The notes: generated by a model from the sequence alone, not told the origin. A DNA stretch of 64,000 nt from Dirofilaria immitis (GCA_024305405.1 JAKNDB010000107.1:3410001-3474000), one strand, 5' to 3'; counted from the first letter of the stretch, positions 1 to 14,874 are shown. Program-made: numbers and translations.

Positions 1-18
1 TACAATTAATAGCTGACT

Positions 19-3000
19 TCATTTTTCATCTTCAACAAGGCTATACTAAAGGTAAGACTCGAGTCGAGCAATGTCAGTAATTTCTTTGGATAAATGTCTT
101 CCCGACAACTCTTTATAACAAAAAAAAGAGAAAAGAAAGAAAACCTACCATCCTAAAATGATCCTCAAGCGCTCGCAAAAAACGACTTAGTTTCGGATCT
201 CGAAATGGAAATGTTTCGATATCCTGTTCTGACATACAAGCTAGATCACCAACAGTCGTAACACCGCGTGATTTCATCAGAGATCGCAGAGCAAGGGAAC
301 TAAAAGTGACAGTTCAAATTAACTAATCAAATCAGGAAATACTATTGCTTTAGCCTATGATGAAGATTGAAGTTACAATTAAAAAAAAAAAAATTATTAT
401 ATCTGTTCGAAATCGCACCTCATTGTCGGAGCTAATTTGAGATATATCTGTGGTGGAATCAATTCTTGCGATTCGATTAGGGCAGGAAAAACTGCATTAG
501 CAGGATTTTTGTTGGTAGGTAATATAGATCGCTTTGAAGGTGAAGTCGGTTCAGAGCGGTTATCGAGCTAAAAATGTTTACTAATTACGAAAAGAATTTC
601 CGAAAATTAATTCCTTGTAATTCAAGACACTTTATTACTTGAAATAATAGAGTAAAATACATGATTTATCTTTAATTCTCCTCTGCCATTCATTTCATTA
701 TACTATATATTCTTCTTTTGTTGAGTGAAATTTGAACAGAAGTATTTTGAAAAGCATCTCTTTTGAAGATTCAGATTTCGAAATTAATAAAATAAGATAC
801 GAAACTAAGTTTGGAACTTAGAAATGAAAATAACATAAAAGTTACCGCTAATCCAGAAAACAACAAATTTCTAGACCGTCGAAAAATTTTTCTGCGTGGA
901 GGACCGTAAATATCGTCATCGTCTAGGGTTGATGCATCGAAATGAACACGTTTGCACTTAAAAATATTTCATTACTCATCAACAAATCTAATCGGCTATT
1001 TAATGTAGCACAGCTCAGATTCATATATATACGTCTTAAAAGGACACATGATACTAATTGATAGATTATATTGCCAATTCATTAGCTGCATCCATTCGTA
1101 GTGGCCATTTTATCACATATAAACAAAGCTATTCAGAAAAATGAAACCGGCAAAAATTCCTTTCCGATTGCCAGACCTTTTTAGTTTTATATGTTTTAAA
1201 TTCTTTTTCCGATTCTGAAATTACTTTTTTGCACTCGCTGAAAAGAATTTGATCGCCGGACAGGTCGTGCTTTTCCCACATTTTTTCAAAATGCTGTTTG
1301 GTGTTCTCATAGGTTCATCTACATTCTCCTTCGGACTTATATTTTCCAAATGTGATCTTGCGATTTCCTGCAATTAAAAAAATTTTTCTTCTGTAACATC
1401 TCGGAATTTTTAACACGAATTCAAAACCTGAATCCCTAGAACATTTAATGCCTAAATAGTTCTTTATAACCAAAACCTAATTCATAACAATTTGTAAAGA
1501 GATAAAAAATAATTATATCATCAAGAAAAAATAAAAGAAATTTAAAAAGCATAGGCTAAACGATTTCCGTAAACACAAAAACAAAAATCTTTAATTCCTG
1601 TGAGGCAAAATATGATAAAAAATTACTGGAGTTTTACATCTTATCGAAAGTGTCGATTTCTCCAAAGTTTTTGCTGCGCATCTTTCATATTCTCATCTGA
1701 TAAAATGGTTGTTAATTCACCACTGTCTTCTTCTTTGATACTGGTTTGGTTTTGAAGATCTAAAATGTCCAGTATTATTCCTTAAATTGCAAAAGTTCTA
1801 GAGAAACAGTAGTAAAACACCAACTTGTTCGTGAAGAAAAAAAACACCTACCTCCCCTTTTTACAAAAAACTCTCTAGCACCCGAAAATATAGAAATTAA
1901 AAAGCGAAATGAGACACAACACCCTAACCTGGATTATTTATCATCATATAGTAATTTATAGAGGACGAAGAACACAAATCAAACTTTTTAAGTCTTTGAT
2001 AGTTAAAATGCCGAAAAAAAGATAATAAGATCGAAAGAAAAATTCAAATAATTTTTGCAAAAATACTGACCAAAAGAATTATTTTCGCTTAGTTCATTAA
2101 ATTTTATGGCTTTAGTGTTTTGCACGTCCTGAAAAAATCTGTAAGATAAAAGATTAAATAAAACTTTAGATCACAAAAATTCGAAGGAACTTGGAAATTA
2201 CTAAATTAAATCTTCGATCGTCAAATTTCGAAATTTATGAATAAAAATAACTCTTCAAATGATGTTACAAACTTTTTAACACACAGATCATGACGAAAAT
2301 TGTAAAGAAACCTTTGGAACTACTAAGTCTTCTGCTGTGGTTTTGCCAATATAGCTGTTACCACCATTTATATCACTTATATGATTATCACTTTTGTTAG
2401 TGTTTCCAGTCAGCGACTTCTGACTTTTAAACCGGACGTTGCTAGTTGAAGGAACCATACAGTTATGTTTAGAATCGCATTTTTCACCAGTGATGATCCT
2501 TTTAAAGCTTTGGCTGTTGATGAGCTGAAATTTGATATTTTCTTATTTGTGAATTTATAATTCATTAATATGAACCATGGATACAGCTAATCAGTTCAAG
2601 CTTAGAAATACTATCAGATCATCAATTCTCGTCATCTTCAGTTCATCATCATTCAAAACCTTTATTTTTAGTTCTCCCATATATTCTTTTATGCTTGAAA
2701 ACTACATGTCTTCAGAACAAACCAACTTGTCTAGCGAAGAACTATCAGTATATCCCGGTGGAATACGTGCTGCCAAATCGATTGATTGACTTTCCTCAGC
2801 AAAACATAGCAAGCTATCACTAAAAAAATAAATATTCAAGAGTTGATTTTTTTCAATTCATAGCAGCAAATATAATCTTCTCCTAACCTTCTTTCCATTA
2901 GTTTTTCTTTCTGATGATCAGTTAATCGCATTTTGTTCTTAGAATGCGATACGTCAATAATTACATATTCTTCAATACAGTCATTCCTTTTATCCTGTTT

Positions 3001-6000
3001 CAGCATTTTGTTCTTTGAAATTGAAGGTTGGGTGCTCTTTAAGGGCGATCGCTTAAAGAGACATAACTTAAAAAAGAAAAGCAGTTTCACAAAAAACAGT
3101 TCCAACTCTAACCTACAAAGTTTAGTTTCTTTGATTATTTGCAAATTTTATTAAAAATTTATTCAAACAAAATCGAAGTGAAAATTTTCACTGCATATAA
3201 TATGCCAACGCTCTGTCTCAGATGTAACCTTCGGAAACTTTAAATCATGTTTGTCTTAAGAATGCAAGTAAAAATTGAACGGTGTTGCAGCACAAATTCA
3301 AATACGTAAAACAAAAATAATAATTTAAAAAACAAGAAATAGAAGATGGATGGATGCGACTTTGAAATGAAAGAGGATGTAACTCAAACATAACAAACCA
3401 AAGGTAGTAAATGCAAAGGTATCATAATTGCATAACTCAGATTATTTAACTTACATTTTTATTCACAATACTGTTACTCGCATCCATGGCGAAATCAAGA
3501 GTTATATCACAAGACACTGACGTCTTTGAATCTTCTAATACTGAAAAAGCTTCCTGCTCCGAAGCGAAATTTATTGATGCACATTTGGCTTGCTCCAAAG
3601 CACTGCTGAAGAATGAGTTATAAGAAAAATAATTAAGGTATCAAGGAAGTAATTTTTTCACGCTTTATATAACTTCAATTTATTACTTAGCAACAAGTCA
3701 TCGAAGATGACTGGAAATAATAATGAAAGTCATTTCTGAATGAAGGATCTTAAGATTTCTGAATTGCCTTTACTATACCTTTTGATTTTAAAGAATCATG
3801 AGTCATCGAAGATGACTACGAATAATAATGAAAGGATACGAATCGCAAGACTATTCTCCAGAATTCGTCAAAGAGAGAAAAGAACAAATCAGTGTGAAAA
3901 AATGCGAAATGAGATAGAAAAATTAGTAGCTAAATTCTCTTAGAAATAAGGATCAAAAAGACAAAGAAGAAATAATGAAACGATTTAATTTTTTAGGAAA
4001 ATCCAACGAAAGTCAACCTTAGCTTATCTGAAACATCAAGATGACTTGAATGACCAAACGTTTGCTGCCAGAAATCGATAAGATAACGACGTAAACGTGA
4101 TAAGAGCAATCCGTTAATGAAAATTGGCTCTAACTGATGAAGCAGTGGAGTATCGTATGGTCCCGAATAGTGTTTTTTAGGGTGGTTAGAGCTGTTTTCA
4201 CCAATGCAATAACCTCAAAAATGAAAATTTTTGAAAATAGAAGTCAAAATCAGTAACTAACTAATGTCACTGAAATATTAATGCGATAGTACTGAAATAC
4301 TACTAAGTATTTCCAAATTTCCAACTTAAAGAGATTTTCTTCATGTAAGTTTATTAGTTTCATGAATATGAATTCCGCTTACGCTTGTCTGATTTTTGCA
4401 AAATATTCGACAATCTTTTTCGCCACCAAAGACAGGCAGTCACTCATGAATTCAGACAAAGCATCAACAACGAACAAAATATGTGCCGGTTTAGTCATCA
4501 AAGATACTAGACTTGTCGCTGCTTCCAAGATATTTAATAATGATTTAGACATTAATTCAAGAGCAATGCCCTAAAGATAAACCATAAGAAAAAAGAAATT
4601 TTCACAAAATTTAAATTTTTCTAAAGTTTGATTTCGCATCAAATAATATGTAGCAAAAAGTTCCTGAAATATTTCGAAATTATAATGACAATTCTCTTCC
4701 GGAACACGAAAACAAAATGTCTACATAATCTCATTTTATTATAATTGACTTACAGTTTGCTTGTCAGCATGCTTGCGAAACGTTTCAAGTGAATGCTTTC
4801 GTATTTCGATTAATAGCTTGCAGAAATTACTAAGAACATTTCCCTTTCCGGACAAATCGAAATCTAAAAACAAATGCTTTACTGGCTTAATATTGCTGCA
4901 CATGATTCATATCTTCATATTTCTGTATTCATTAATTCATAACTGATGTTTGTATTCTGGTAAAGTTTATTTAAATAAAAACTTATCACAAAATAATATA
5001 ATGATAGTTTTTCCTTAAAAAAGCATCAGAAAAACGATTAATTAATTAAAAATTTTCGCTAAATAGAAAGAATGAAATGAAATCAATTCTACAAGAAAAA
5101 AATTTACGAAATAAAAATGAAAGCAGACCTCCAACAAAAACATCATTAAGAACAGCATAATTGAAGTATTCAATTTGAATTCGAAATATTTGCGAATAAA
5201 CGAAAAGTAATCGACAATCCATCTGAAAAGAATAAAAGATTAGTATAGCATAAAATTAATGATGACGTTGCAATTGCCCATCAGAAACATGGTTATATGG
5301 TCTTATATACAATACATCCTAAAATCATTTAATCAAAAAGTGAAAAAAGATTGCACAAAATACCGAAGCACATATTGAAATAAATTCCTGCAGATGTGTT
5401 TAAAAGCTTAAAAAGCAATTTTATACTCTGTATGACCTTTTCGCACGCGATCATTTGACTTAATTGGTTCAGCTAGTTTAACGGCAAATGTGCAGCACCG
5501 AATGGAATCCTGAGAACAAGCTTCAATAACAGTGTCGTAAATATTCTCCCATGCTTCAAATATGCGTATCATACTTCGCTAAAATAAGGTAAAGGTGACA
5601 TGATTATAAAGTAATACACATGATTAAGAAAGAGAGAGATATTAAACTTCTAAAATTTAGTTTTCTTTTATAATGTTATTTCTTGGAAAAACCATTAAAA
5701 ATTTTTGTCTTAATATGGATCAAAATAAAAAAACGCTTTTGAATGGGAAACTTACTGGTCTCACGGAAAACTCGTCCGCTATTCTGACCTTCACAGGAGC
5801 TAACAAAATCACTTCAGCTAGTTGAAGATATACTTCAGATCTTATTTCGGTCTCCTGAACAGTTGCCCTTAGTTCGATACAAATTTTAAGAACAGCTCAC
5901 AAGCACACATATATCTGTGGCACGACAATGAAACTGCTAGGTACAAAATTACAGTAATGACTTTTTAATTATAAAGTTTTTCAACATCATAAAACTTGAA

Positions 6001-6733
6001 ATAATGATTTAAACATGCAATTTATTTTACTGATAAACAAGAACAAAAATTAAAAGAGGAAGTTACCCTCAAACGACAAAAATTATCGGCAATTTTTATC
6101 CAAGAAGTAATTAATTCTTCCCATGTCTTGAGGCTTTTAAGCATACTAACAGATACTTGATTGAATAAGTCAGTTTTATCGTTCCTGTTAGATCTATTGT
6201 CCCCAATGGAAGCTTTATTTTCTAATTTGTCTCGACTGAAAAAAATATTGTTCAAATTAATAGATGAATCTTTTTTGATCCAATAACAGCAATTTAATAA
6301 ATCCAATAACAGCAATTTAATAAATTTCTTTAAAAGCTATTTTCGGAAAATTTCCTTCTACATTAGTTTAAGTTCTCATTCCTAAATTATTTCAATCTAT
6401 TTCTCAACGTTCGCCAAATATGTTTTAATTTTCCAATACATATTGTAGAATTTATTCATGTGATAATACCTAATCAGCCTACCGTTTAAAGATATTACAC
6501 TTTCAAAAAAGGTTAAAGAATTAATAGCCTTTTGGTTACCTCTCACATTAACTATGCAACTGATATTTTAAAACTTAAAGAGTTAGTAATTCAAAGATAA
6601 TTGAAAGAGATATACATAACTGAAAGCTAAATTCCTCAATCAAATATCTATGCCTTTAAACCAACGATAAATGAATTGGACAAAGAAGGGACAATTCAGA
6701 AAAATTTTACTTTTGTTTATTAGATTTCGCCAT
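19..6733 (-). CDS. rif-1: RIF1 homologue (telomere/replication-timing factor), N-terminally short
   Basis: Rif1 recruits protein phosphatase 1 to chromatin to control replication timing and break repair. Exons read right to left: 6733-6711, 6235-6067, 5895-5756, 5578-5437, 5222-5129, 4863-4754, 4570-4383, 3605-3455, 3066-2888, 2819-2706, 2524-2312, 2128-2071, 1759-1638, 1367-1225, 956-846, 567-419, 299-149, 45-19. Diagnostic motifs seen are LTDHQKEKLMERR (about 2890-2930), the PP1-docking NSILKK (about 1275) and KRVHF (about 940), and the C-terminal block TTVGDLACMSEQDIETFPF (about 200-265), matching the vertebrate TIGDLS..EIKTLP region. The upstream exons are helical and HEAT-like. Roughly 760 residues are accounted for, far fewer than vertebrate Rif1; the N-terminal HEAT half is not visible. 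The start (MAKSNKQ) follows a TTTCTCTGCAG acceptor, and its phase fits exon 2, but it is inferred. Single-base breaks occur in A/T runs at about 5884-5887, 1678-1682 and 1225-1230. The links around exons 4-5, 10-11 and 13-14 are uncertain. The last exon ends at TGA 19-21, or reads on past the edge if an A is missing there. Confidence 0.85.
3696..3817. repeat. Two copies of a 17-bp palindrome in a RIF1 intron
   Basis: AGTCATCGAAGATGACT (7-bp arms, 3-base loop) occurs at 3696-3712 and again at 3801-3817. Each copy is followed by similar AATAATAATGAAAG sequence, so a segment of about 35 bp is duplicated. It lies in the 777-bp RIF1 intron between exons 4383-4570 and 3455-3605. No function can be assigned. 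Confidence 0.7.
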
Positions 6734-6860
6734 TTGAATCTTCCAAACTTTCTGTACCTGCAGAGAAATAAATATGAAGTGAACACTGAATAAACTTCCT
6801 CTCACCACTACCCCGGTATTTCCCAGAACCTACCACTCCCCTCTGCGCCTTCCCAGTAAA

Positions 6861-6888
6861 ATATTTGAATTCACAAGAATTCAAATAT
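6861..6888. repeat. Perfect palindrome, 12-bp arms, 4-base loop
   Basis: ATATTTGAATTC (6861-6872) is followed by ACAA and then its exact reverse complement (6877-6888). It lies about 130 bp upstream of the inferred RIF1 start, in the only locally GC-richer stretch of the region, so it could be a promoter element, but nothing shows this directly. Confidence 0.7.
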
Positions 6889-7116
6889 CCAATGTAGCGC
6901 CACTTTTTCTCAACGATTATAATGAGAAATTAGGCGCCACCCACTGAAGAATGAGTAAGATAGGATAGAATAGAATAAGAGAGAATAGTGTAAGATAGAA
7001 AAGATAGGATAATATAGCGAATTTTAAGAAAATAAATAAAAAGAAATTTCTAAACATGTTCTACATTCTACATGTTTTTCGAGAGGGCGAAAGGTATGAG
7101 GTATATTTCGAGTTAC

Positions 7117-7230
7117 TTAATTAATTCTATATAAAGTGTATTTCAGGTTATTTAAACTAGTTCTATATAAAGTATATTTCAGATTATTTTAATTAATTCT
7201 ATATAAGATATATTTCAGGTTGCTTTAATT
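7117..7230. repeat. Degenerate tandem repeat, about 37-bp unit, three copies
   Basis: The core TCTATATAA..TATTTCAG recurs three times at about 37-bp spacing, separated by TTATTTAAACTAG- or TTTTAATTAAT-like segments. The copies differ by several substitutions. There is no coding potential. Confidence 0.6.
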
Positions 7231-10200
7231 AATTCTATGTTAATTTTAATGGTTAGAAAAATGTTGCTATCTACCTTTGTTAATTATTTTAAGCCATTTT
7301 CATTCAATTTATACACTTTTTTAAGATTAAATTTAATGATTTCGAAGTGATTAAATAAAATATTAAAATAAAAAAATTTAAAAATTCCATGAAATCTTAA
7401 GCTAAAAGATTAAAAGGTCAATGTAAATGTAATAATAGTTATGAATGATGCAATATATAAAAAGGAAACATTATTAAATCAAATGAAATATGTTGATCAT
7501 TAAATTTAATAAGTATCAGAAGTTAATTAGACATTATTACTGAAGAAAAAGTATTATCAAAGATGAATGTTGCAAAAATGTGACATTTTTCTTTTTCTTT
7601 GAAATTTCACCACAACAATGATTTGTCCTTCTAACAGTTGAAATTATAAAATTAATATATTTTTATTTTAAGAATTTATATATTTCTTCATTGAAATGTA
7701 TTTTATTTCATATTTATTAAATTTTGGATCTTACTATTAAGAGAGATTTCTCTTAGAGTGGAAAGTCTGAAATATTATATGATATGGCTAAAAATTATCA
7801 TTTTAAATTTTAATCATGGAATATTTTAAAATGATATATGGCCAGTATGAGAAATGGGCAATTTTAAAAATGGCAGAAATACTTTGGATAGTGTGCCAAG
7901 CTTTTATTGAACGGAAAATCATTTTTCATTAGTGAGAAAGGCATTAAATAAAAAAACATTAGAATGAAATGGCTTTCTATTTAATAAAATTTCCTAAAGT
8001 CTTAGGCATTATTATTTTCATTTGATTGTACAATTATGAAATATTATGGGCCTGGGATTAATTGATAATTGCATTTGTCTAATTTTTTTATCACTAAACT
8101 TTTATTTGAAACGATACAATTAGGTGTGACTAGAATTCTTTCCCATTACCACAACAAACATCACAATCGTTGATAACAATCGATGTTAGCAGTTTAAATG
8201 AATCATTTCGGCGTAACCGTAATTTGAACTGTATCGGTGAACACCATCTTCTTCCATAAATAATGAGAATTTTGTCTCCCTTCAAAGGTTACCAATGAAG
8301 GATAGAGAAATAATTGTCAATTGCTGTATCATTTCTTTACGACAAACAACTCGTTCAAAAGGTATCCAAAATAGGTTCTTATTTCAACGATGTGGGTAAC
8401 GTACAATGTGATAGAAATTTTTTTCTTTTTCTTTTCAAACATTAATTAGAAATTAACAATTTTAAGTTAACACAAAGATTAGTAGAATAGAATAGAATAA
8501 AATAATTTATCTGTTTGGAATGGAATAGAATAGAATAGACAAAAATTTGTATTAATGGTATAATTAATGATTGAAGTGTGAAATTAATGCGATCACATTG
8601 ATTGATAATTTAATGAAAATTGATGATTGCGATGAATTTAAAACGAATTTAAACATAATGAGGTCGCAATTTTGATTATTTTGGGCAATTTTGCTGAAAT
8701 TGAAAATATTTTTTTCATCGGTTTTACTACCGCTATCCCTTTTATTGATTGCGCATTTTGCGCTATCACTTTTGATATATTTATTTGTATATATGTTTTC
8801 ATTGCCTACCATTTTTCCTTGCTATATCATCAAACTCTCGACATTTGCATTTTTCAATTTGCTAAGAAAAAACAAAAAAAAAAGGAGTGAATTTGAAAAT
8901 TATCGAAGAACATCACTGCCTTCTTTTCATTTTCTATTCAAAATTGTTTTCTGCAAGAGTAACTATAGAAATGTATGTATATGTATATATCTATGTATCT
9001 ATGCATAAACATTAATATGAAGCAATTTTTAGATATAATTACATTTTAAAATTACCTATACAAAACGATCCCTTTATCTTTGCCAGCTTTATCATCTGTT
9101 TCTACCATTTGTTTATAACCGGTTTTTCTTTTTGATTGATTGATCAAATTTTATGATCTTGGCCATTTATAACCGTAAAATGTCTGATTTTTTTTAAATA
9201 ATTCGATTTTCAATCTCATTGAAATTTCAAACTTTCAATAAGAAATTTTCAAATTTCTAAAAATTTTTGTGATATTATTGTTGAAGCAATACTTATGTCT
9301 ATTTCGATAAATTGATCAATCAATCAAAATTCCACAACAATATTACATTCCCATGAAGTAACTGCAATTTCTAGCGATTTGCATCAAAATATTGTTTTTA
9401 AATGTGAATGCGAAATTTTTACAAAAATAAACGAAAAATTGATAGCATATCATTCTTTGAGCCAAATGGATGCATACAATTATTCACGAAGTGATAAGTT
9501 TCAATCAATGATAATTTTTGTTATTCTTTCAAAGATAAAAAATGGAATGAATTGCTAATTGAAATGTTGATTTTAAAGTACATTTGTTTTTTTTTTAAAT
9601 AGTGTGTTAATGTATTCATATTTCTTGCTCGGTCGACCTAAATCAAGAATTAATTCTGTAACGAATTTTCATATTGACAGATTCTTATAAATATTTTATG
9701 ATTTAAGAGCTAAATTTCATATTCGTTTGCTAATTCTTTCTAATTTTAATTTAATTTAATTCAATTTTATTTAGTTTTAAATCAATAATTATCGATTTTG
9801 TTTTAATTTTTTCCATATGTTTATTTCAGAATACTAGAAAATTTATGCGATAAATAGATGATGATAACATTCCTTCAATGTTGATAATAAATTAAAATAT
9901 TTTTAGATTTGCCTGATTAATAAATGATATCGTAAATAATTTTATGGGTCAATCTTCTTTTCAATTAACCAAGATATAAATTATATATCAATTATATCTC
10001 TATCGGATTTGCCACTTTTTTTTTTCTTTATGATATTTTGATTTGATGCAACCAAAACAATAAGAGATGTAAATACATTCGTGCAAATTTTTATGCAAAA
10101 ATATAATTAGAAAGTTATGTTGGAAATAAGTTTGTAGAAGAAATGCGATATTTACGGCTAATAAAATTTATGTGATACAATCAAATTTTCATTTATTAAT

Positions 10201-13200
10201 TTTGCTTTTCGTAAAAATAATAATCTATTTAGACAAGGAAATATAAATATATATATATTTATGTTCATATCATTTTTCACTTTTTTTAGAGATAATAAAC
10301 CGAGAGTAGTACTAGTGATATTTCATAATATATCAAATCTTTTGCATTCCAACATTCGAGATGTTTACGTTTTTCTTTTTTTTTTCTTTTTAAATTACGG
10401 TTATTACTTCTGAATGCCATATGTAAATTATGGTTGACAAATTCTTGTAAATATTAATCAGATATATGTACTTCATTATGCTGCAATTGTTCTCTCGAGA
10501 AAAGTAGCAAGAATGAATTGTGAAGCAGACGAAAGCCTAAAAGACTTAAAATCTAAGCATCAATTTTCTTTTTTAGCTCGGAAAAAATAAAATAGCTAAT
10601 GAATTTTTGAAGACTTAAAAATGGAAGACACGCCTGATAAATGCAAAGTACTAGTTAGAAAGGAAATGACGAAATTGATAGATTTAAGATCGATAAATAG
10701 ATGCTGAGTTATAAATTTAGTTGTCGCCTATATCTGGAAGTAGGATAAATATTGCAAGCAATGTTGCTTATATTTCAAAAAGAATGATAAATATCTGAAA
10801 GTCATCAGTGTAATAAGGGAATTTTTAATAGAAAGAAAATGCCGATTATCTTCTTGTCGATCAAGCATTTTCAATCTTCTCTCGAGATAGGTGAAAAAGA
10901 ATCATAGTTATATTTAAACCATAAATTGTTGTTTATCATTTAGATATAGCATGCATTTTCTTGATATAAACAATTTATTTAAAATAAGCCAAATATTACT
11001 CTTGTTGCCATAGGTTACGCACCGATCAGTTTGTATCAAAAATAACTTTCTTTCTTCCATTTCTCGTTCGTTCCTCATTTCATCGTTAATCTCTTAATCA
11101 TCAACCATCCGTTATCTATTCTTTGAAAAATATTTACAATTATCAAAATTTCTCAATCATTAGCTGTGCCGATTTTTCGCCTTATCATCAAAAAGTTGAA
11201 TTTGCAATGGCTTAATTCAAATTAACTTTAATTACTTATTGTATTAAATGGTTTAATAAAAAATGATAGAATTATCAATAAATCAATCATTTCTTTTTTG
11301 TTTAAATTAACAAAAACACTGAGTATCACTGCGATTGCAATAGACGATATTGAAGTTAATGAATAGTTGTTTGATTATTTATTCTATTAAATATATTCAT
11401 TTGCTAAATGTAAAAATTTGTTAATTTAAAAAAAAAAGTGATAGAATTATCAACGAATGAATCATATCGAATAATTTTACTAACAATATCCCAGCACCCA
11501 TCGATCGATAGCATAAATTATTTACATATTATATGAAATTATTCATGTGAGAAATTCGAGAAATATTGTTCTAAAAAATAAATTTTCAAATTCTGTAACT
11601 TGAAAAATAATTCTCATTTCAAATTCTTGCCATTTCTTTTCTTTACAATAAACTGTACGAAAGATGCAAAAGGTGTCTTCATTTCTCTCTTTCATGAAAT
11701 CTTTCGATATACTTTCCATATATATTTGTTGTTATTTTTCTCTTATTTTCACTCCTATCATTTATCTTACGAAAAGATAAGAAAAAATATTGAAATTTTT
11801 ATAAACTTTAATAAAAAAAAATTATGGGATATAAGGATGAATTTGAAAAATTACTGAAATTCAGATGAAATCACTAAAATTATTGAATTCAGATGAAAAT
11901 ACTAAAATTATTGAATTTATTCAACCAACATCATCAATAGAATGCATATATTTTGGACAACCAAATTAGGAAATGAAAAGTTTGTAGTATAAATAATTGA
12001 AGGATAAAATATCATATAAATTCCAACTTTCTTGATTTTGAATCAATTATTCCATCATCAATTGAATAAAATTTTATAATTGAATCCAATAATCTTCAAT
12101 AAATGATTTTTATTAACGCAAATTTTTATAAGAAAAATCAATTTATCAAAGAAAGATCAAAAATCTTTCGCTCATTTCTGATAGTTTTGATGTCTTATTT
12201 AAATTACTGATATCAGCTTTGTATTTTAGTTAAAATTAATGCTTTAATTCATCTAAATTTCCAAAATTAATCATACCTGATAGGAGGCCGTATTTATTTT
12301 TGCACGCGAAGACAAAAATTGTGAAAAGGAATTATTTTGCAAATTTTGTTTACTAAAAATTTGGGAAAAAGAAGAGAAGAAATCTCGTGATGCATTTGCA
12401 GTATATGCTATGTTAGGCTCAATTATCATTAATTAATTGATTAAGTTTAATTTTTATGGACAAAATGCGCATATAATGTTGCATTCATCGGTATAATGGC
12501 AGTCATCATTTTAATTTGAAATTTCAACATTTGTACTCTGTGCTTGGCATGTGTTTCAATGATACTGGCTATGTTTTAATTCTGTACCAACAAGAATACA
12601 AGAATCAACGAGACATCAAGTAAAAAAATGCTACCGTAGAATCTTTTGAATTACTTGAAATTAACGTTTTGAATTGTCGTCATATGTAAGGACAACAGAA
12701 AACACATTTTACACTGATTTTTGTTAAACATTGGCAAAATCATTTCAATCTTTGATCACTTCGAATTCTTTCGAAAGTAATTAATTCTTATAATTTCATC
12801 GAAAATTTTACAGCAAATATATTTGCATAGCTTTAAGAAGAATTTTAAAAAGTGTTCAGTCGATGATCTACGAATTTTAAATCATATGAACACCGTTTTT
12901 GTTGCGACCTTCTAAAATATTCTTGAATAAGTAGCACATACATTTCTTGTCAAACTTTTTAAAAAGAAAGTTTACAGAAAATATCTTTCGTCTATTCCTG
13001 GCACTTTCGATGTCTTATTTGAAATGACAAAAAAAAACGAAAAATGTAAAAAGAAATTAGCATTAATTTTAGCTAAAATTATTGCTTTCATATTAGCTAA
13101 ATTCCAAAAAAAAGTTTTAAAAAAATTTTAACTTTTGAGATTGAAGATTAACGTAGATTAACATGAGACAGCATGATGTAACCTAACATCAACTACAACT

Positions 13201-14018
13201 TCATCGAAATTTGCATTCTAAAAATACAAACATAATTTTACGAGAATATGTAATTAATTTTATATCGAGATTAAACTCAAATCAAGCCATCTTATGTTTC
13301 CTATCTTATAAATTTAAAGGTGTTTTCTTGACTACAAGAAAAAGCCTTATGGGTACGTGCCCAAGAGAGATTAGAATTTGGATCTCTAATTTTTTCATTT
13401 TCGCAAGCTTTTGCAAGTTTAGAAAGCAGAGAGGTAAGTAGGAAGAAGTTCAGTTATTTCTCGAGTTGTGAGTCTACTTCTCTTCGTCATTTCATCGAAT
13501 AAATCTTATTAAAATATTCTACTCTTCTCTTCCCTCACATTACTTTAACTCTTCTGTTATTTGAATAACAAAATTTTGATAAATAATGAAGTTGTTATGA
13601 TAATGACGCTTCATCACATCAACATCTTTGCATCTTATTTTATCTCTTTTAGTCAAGAATCTCGAAAAAGTAAATAATAAAAAAGAATCGAAATAGTGGT
13701 AATGAGTGGATTTGTTAGAATTTGTTTATTCCTATTTGAAATATTTTGCCTACTTTTATCGAGAATCTCGAGGAAGTAAATAATGAAAAAAAAGTGAAGA
13801 ATAGTTAGTCATATTGATTGAACTGGTTAGAATTAAAATTTTCTTTTTCTTAGTGGCTAATGTGAAAAATCATTCATAATGTATTGAAATGTGGGAAAAA
13901 GGAAATAAATGGCGAAAAAAATATTTTTGATTTCTGTTTTTGTGCATAAAATAAAATTTTTCTTTTACAAAAAAAAAAGTATAAAAATTTATGACCATTT
14001 GGATGGGAAAAATTTATG

Positions 14019-14240
14019 AAAATGAATAATAACTTACTTATAATTTTATCAGAATAAAATGAATAATAACTTACTTATAATTTTATCAGATTAAAATGAA
14101 TAATAATTTACTTATAATTTTATCAGATTAAAATGAATAATAACTTACTTATAATTTTATCAGATTAAAATGAATGATAACTTACTTATAATTTTATCAG
14201 ATTAAAATGAATAATAACTCACTTATAATTTTATCAGATT
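14019..14240. repeat. 37-bp minisatellite, six copies
   Basis: Six head-to-tail copies start with AAAATGAATAATAACTTAC and end with ATAATTTTATCAGATT. Copies differ at only one or two positions. There are no unique spacers between copies, so this is not a CRISPR array. It lies in the intergenic region upstream of the small membrane protein gene. Confidence 0.9.
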
Positions 14241-14849
14241 AATAAATAAATGATTAAATAGAATAATTCAGTAGATAAAGCAAATTGGAACGAATAAGCA
14301 TGTTGAGATAAGAGAAATAACAACAAATACTAAGTTCATTCCTATTCAAATTTCATTTAGTTATTGTGGCCTATACAGTAGTTATAATTAAAATTACATT
14401 GCAATTGAAGGAGATGATGTATTTTTTGATTTTAATAAATTATTTAAAAAAAAAAAAAAAGAATGTAGTAGTTTTCGTTTACTTTAAAAGAATAAAATAA
14501 GATTACATTTCATTTTTATTGAAAGTGACGAAATTTTTTTCGGCCTTTTTAATTTCAAACTTATTTAATCGTTGTTTTACAAGCGATATTTAATTATTTA
14601 TTTCCATTTATTTAATTATCTTGATTCTCGATAAATAATTAAATAACCGTAGAAATCAATCATTAATTGTATTCCATATTGGATTATAAATATTTTTAGT
14701 TCTCTTTTCATTTTTGAATTATTATTGCAATTTAGAAAGTTTAAATTGATGTTTGATCCATAATTTTATGTTTCCTTCAAATTTCAGATTTCACTTATTT
14801 TCTTGGCAAAATCCTCTCTTACCTTTTAAATCTAATTTCATATATTGTC

Positions 14850-14874
14850 TCTCTCCTCTCTTTCTTTCTCTCTT

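Noticed and set aside
8672..9008. Two overlapping hydrophobic open frames
   Set aside because: AT-driven Phe/Ile/Leu composition, no conservation pattern or splice sites.
14019..14240. Regular 37-bp direct repeats resembling a CRISPR array
   Set aside because: Copies abut with no unique spacers and the genome is clearly nematode; it is a minisatellite.
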